Below, one piece after another: positions 5,724 through 6,688 of a DNA stretch of 6,688 nucleotides (the stretch's first letter is position 1; each line of letters starts with the position of its first letter). The notes beneath the pieces are model-generated. The model had not been told where the DNA came from. It searched no databases and saw only the letters and a program-made list of their open reading frames with translations. The translations under genes were made by a program, and so were the position numbers. The stretch lies in assembly GCA_964345395.1 (NCBI GenBank), contig CAYFRA010000076.1, forward strand, positions 1-6,688, given 5' to 3'. The DNA comes from UPXZ01 sp964345395. Its GTDB lineage: Bacteria; Bacteroidota; Bacteroidia; Bacteroidales; Paludibacteraceae.

Positions 5724-6688
5724 ATCGGCGATAACACTGCTTGCAACGCTATTTTTCACAACAAGCTTCGGGCAGAACTCAATAGAGAAAGTCTTGGAAG
5801 AGATTGAGAAAAACAGCAGCACATTGAGTGCTCTTCGCGAACATTTAGAGGCAGACAAACTTGCCAATCGCACTGATATTTTCCTTAGTAATCCCGAACT
5901 TGAGTTTGGCTATGCTTGGGGTTCGCCAAGTGAAATTGGTAGTAAAACGGACTTTTCTGTAAGTCAATCCTTTGATTTTCCCACTGCCTATGGGCATAGA
6001 AACAAACTCTCTAAATTAGCCAATGAAAATCTCGATATCCTTTATCAATCGGAGAGAATGGAGCTTCTGCTACGTGCTAAGCAAGTGTGTATAGAGCTTG
6101 CGTATCAAAATGCCCTGGCTAAAGAGTACGCCACACGCGTAGAGAATGCACAAGCTATTGCCAATTCCTATCAAAAACGCTTTGATGCAGGCGATGTCAA
6201 TATCTTGGAAAAGAACAAAGCAATGATCAATTTGATTGGTGTAGAGAATAGCAAAAAGGAGATTGATTTGGAGCGCCAAAGTCTGCTTGCGGAGCTAAAA
6301 GCAATGAATGGAGGCAAAGCAATTCAGTTTACTGATTCTCAAATAGTACTTGATATTTTACCTACTAACTTTGAAAATTGGTATGCCGAAGCCGAAACTA
6401 AGATTCCTGCTTTGCAATATATTTTCAAACAAAAAAAGATAGCAGAGCAAGAAGTGAAACTAAATAGTGCATTAGCACTACCTAAGTTTTCAGCTGGATA
6501 TGCAAGTGAAAAAGTAGTAGGAGAGTGGTATAAGGGTGTTGCTGTAGGTATTTCTATCCCACTTTGGGAAAACAAAAACAAAGTGAAGCAAGCCAAGGCA
6601 GAAGTAAAAGCGAATGAAAAAGCTTTGGAAGATAAGCAAATCCAATTTTACAATCAACTGCAAAAGCTATACAACAAATCATTTGCTT
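5704..6688 (+). CDS. czcC: TolC/CzcC-like outer-membrane efflux channel, 3' end cut by window edge
   Basis: This frame is open from ATG 5704 to the window end (328 codons plus one base), so the C-terminus is missing; family members usually have about 390-430 residues. It begins with a signal peptide (MRQIIYKSAITLLATLFFTTSFG, cut probably after Gly23), and no lipobox Cys is present, unlike CusC-type lipoproteins. The TolC-family internal duplication is visible. The first half has NPELEFGYAWG (63-73) and VSQSFDFPTAYGHRNKLS (86-103), followed by long helices with the LYQSERMELLLRAKQV and SYQKRFDAGDVNILEKNKA (155-173) patterns. The second half has LPKFSAGY (259-266) and GVAVGISIPLWENKNKVKQA (278-297). 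ATG 5704 lies inside the last codons of the pump gene, a 20-base overlap in another frame, with a purine-rich AGAAGA at 5691-5696 as a possible weak ribosome site. The overlap implies translational coupling. Its role is the outer-membrane exit duct of the tripartite pump. Confidence 0.93.
   Translation, partial: MRQIIYKSAITLLATLFFTTSFGQNSIEKVLEEIEKNSSTLSALREHLEADKLANRTDIFLSNPELEFGYAWGSPSEIGSKTDFSVSQSFDFPTAYGHRNKLSKLANENLDILYQSERMELLLRAKQVCIELAYQNALAKEYATRVENAQAIANSYQKRFDAGDVNILEKNKAMINLIGVENSKKEIDLERQSLLAELKAMNGGKAIQFTDSQIVLDILPTNFENWYAEAETKIPALQYIFKQKKIAEQEVKLNSALALPKFSAGYASEKVVGEWYKGVAVGISIPLWENKNKVKQAKAEVKANEKALEDKQIQFYNQLQKLYNKSFA

Noticed and set aside
5643..6596. Several 69-85 codon open frames on the - strand over the channel gene
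   Set aside because: They are antisense to a clear TolC-family frame with signal peptide and internal repeat, and they show no family features.

Overview
The window looks like Bacteroidota DNA, most likely Bacteroidales or a relative. Non-coding DNA is very AT-rich, start codons lack clear Shine-Dalgarno sequences, and a Bacteroidota-type -7 box (TAnnTTTG) precedes the first gene. The genes also resemble Bacteroidota metal-efflux loci. The genus cannot be told from this sequence alone. All supported genes lie on the + strand.

Layout. (1) At 61-507 is a small exported protein rich in His and Cys. It resembles the DUF6769-type proteins that sit beside metal-efflux genes in Bacteroidota. (2) At 508-1103 is a 596-base AT-rich non-coding gap. 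It holds a bulged hairpin just after the first gene and two copies of a G-rich repeat. The second copy has a 17-base unit in tandem and carries four G4 tracts, which makes it a textbook G-quadruplex motif about 90 bases upstream of the efflux operon. (3) At 1104-6688 is a compact three-gene heavy-metal RND efflux operon in the order adaptor (CzcB-like), inner-membrane pump (CzcA-like), outer-membrane channel (CzcC/TolC-like). The channel gene is cut by the window edge. Spacing is 12 bases between adaptor and pump, and pump and channel overlap by 20 bases, so the three are almost certainly co-transcribed.

How the parts work together. The pump takes metal cation from the periplasm or inner membrane using the proton gradient. 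The adaptor bridges it to the TolC-like channel, through which metal leaves the cell. Histidine-rich segments recur in the small protein, after the adaptor's predicted lipid-anchored Cys, in an adaptor linker and at the adaptor C-terminus. This suggests periplasmic metal capture or buffering ahead of the pump (inference). The pump's TM4 signature (AIG-x3-DDA-x2-DVEN) differs from the CzcA (DFG..DGA) and CusA (AIG..DAA..IEN) types and recalls the NrsA/HME5 nickel-type group. The substrate therefore should not be assumed from a CzcA label. No metal sensor or two-component system is in the window.

The efflux system itself is a known type. The least explained parts are the G-rich repeat and G-quadruplex motif in the gap, and the role of the small His-rich protein.
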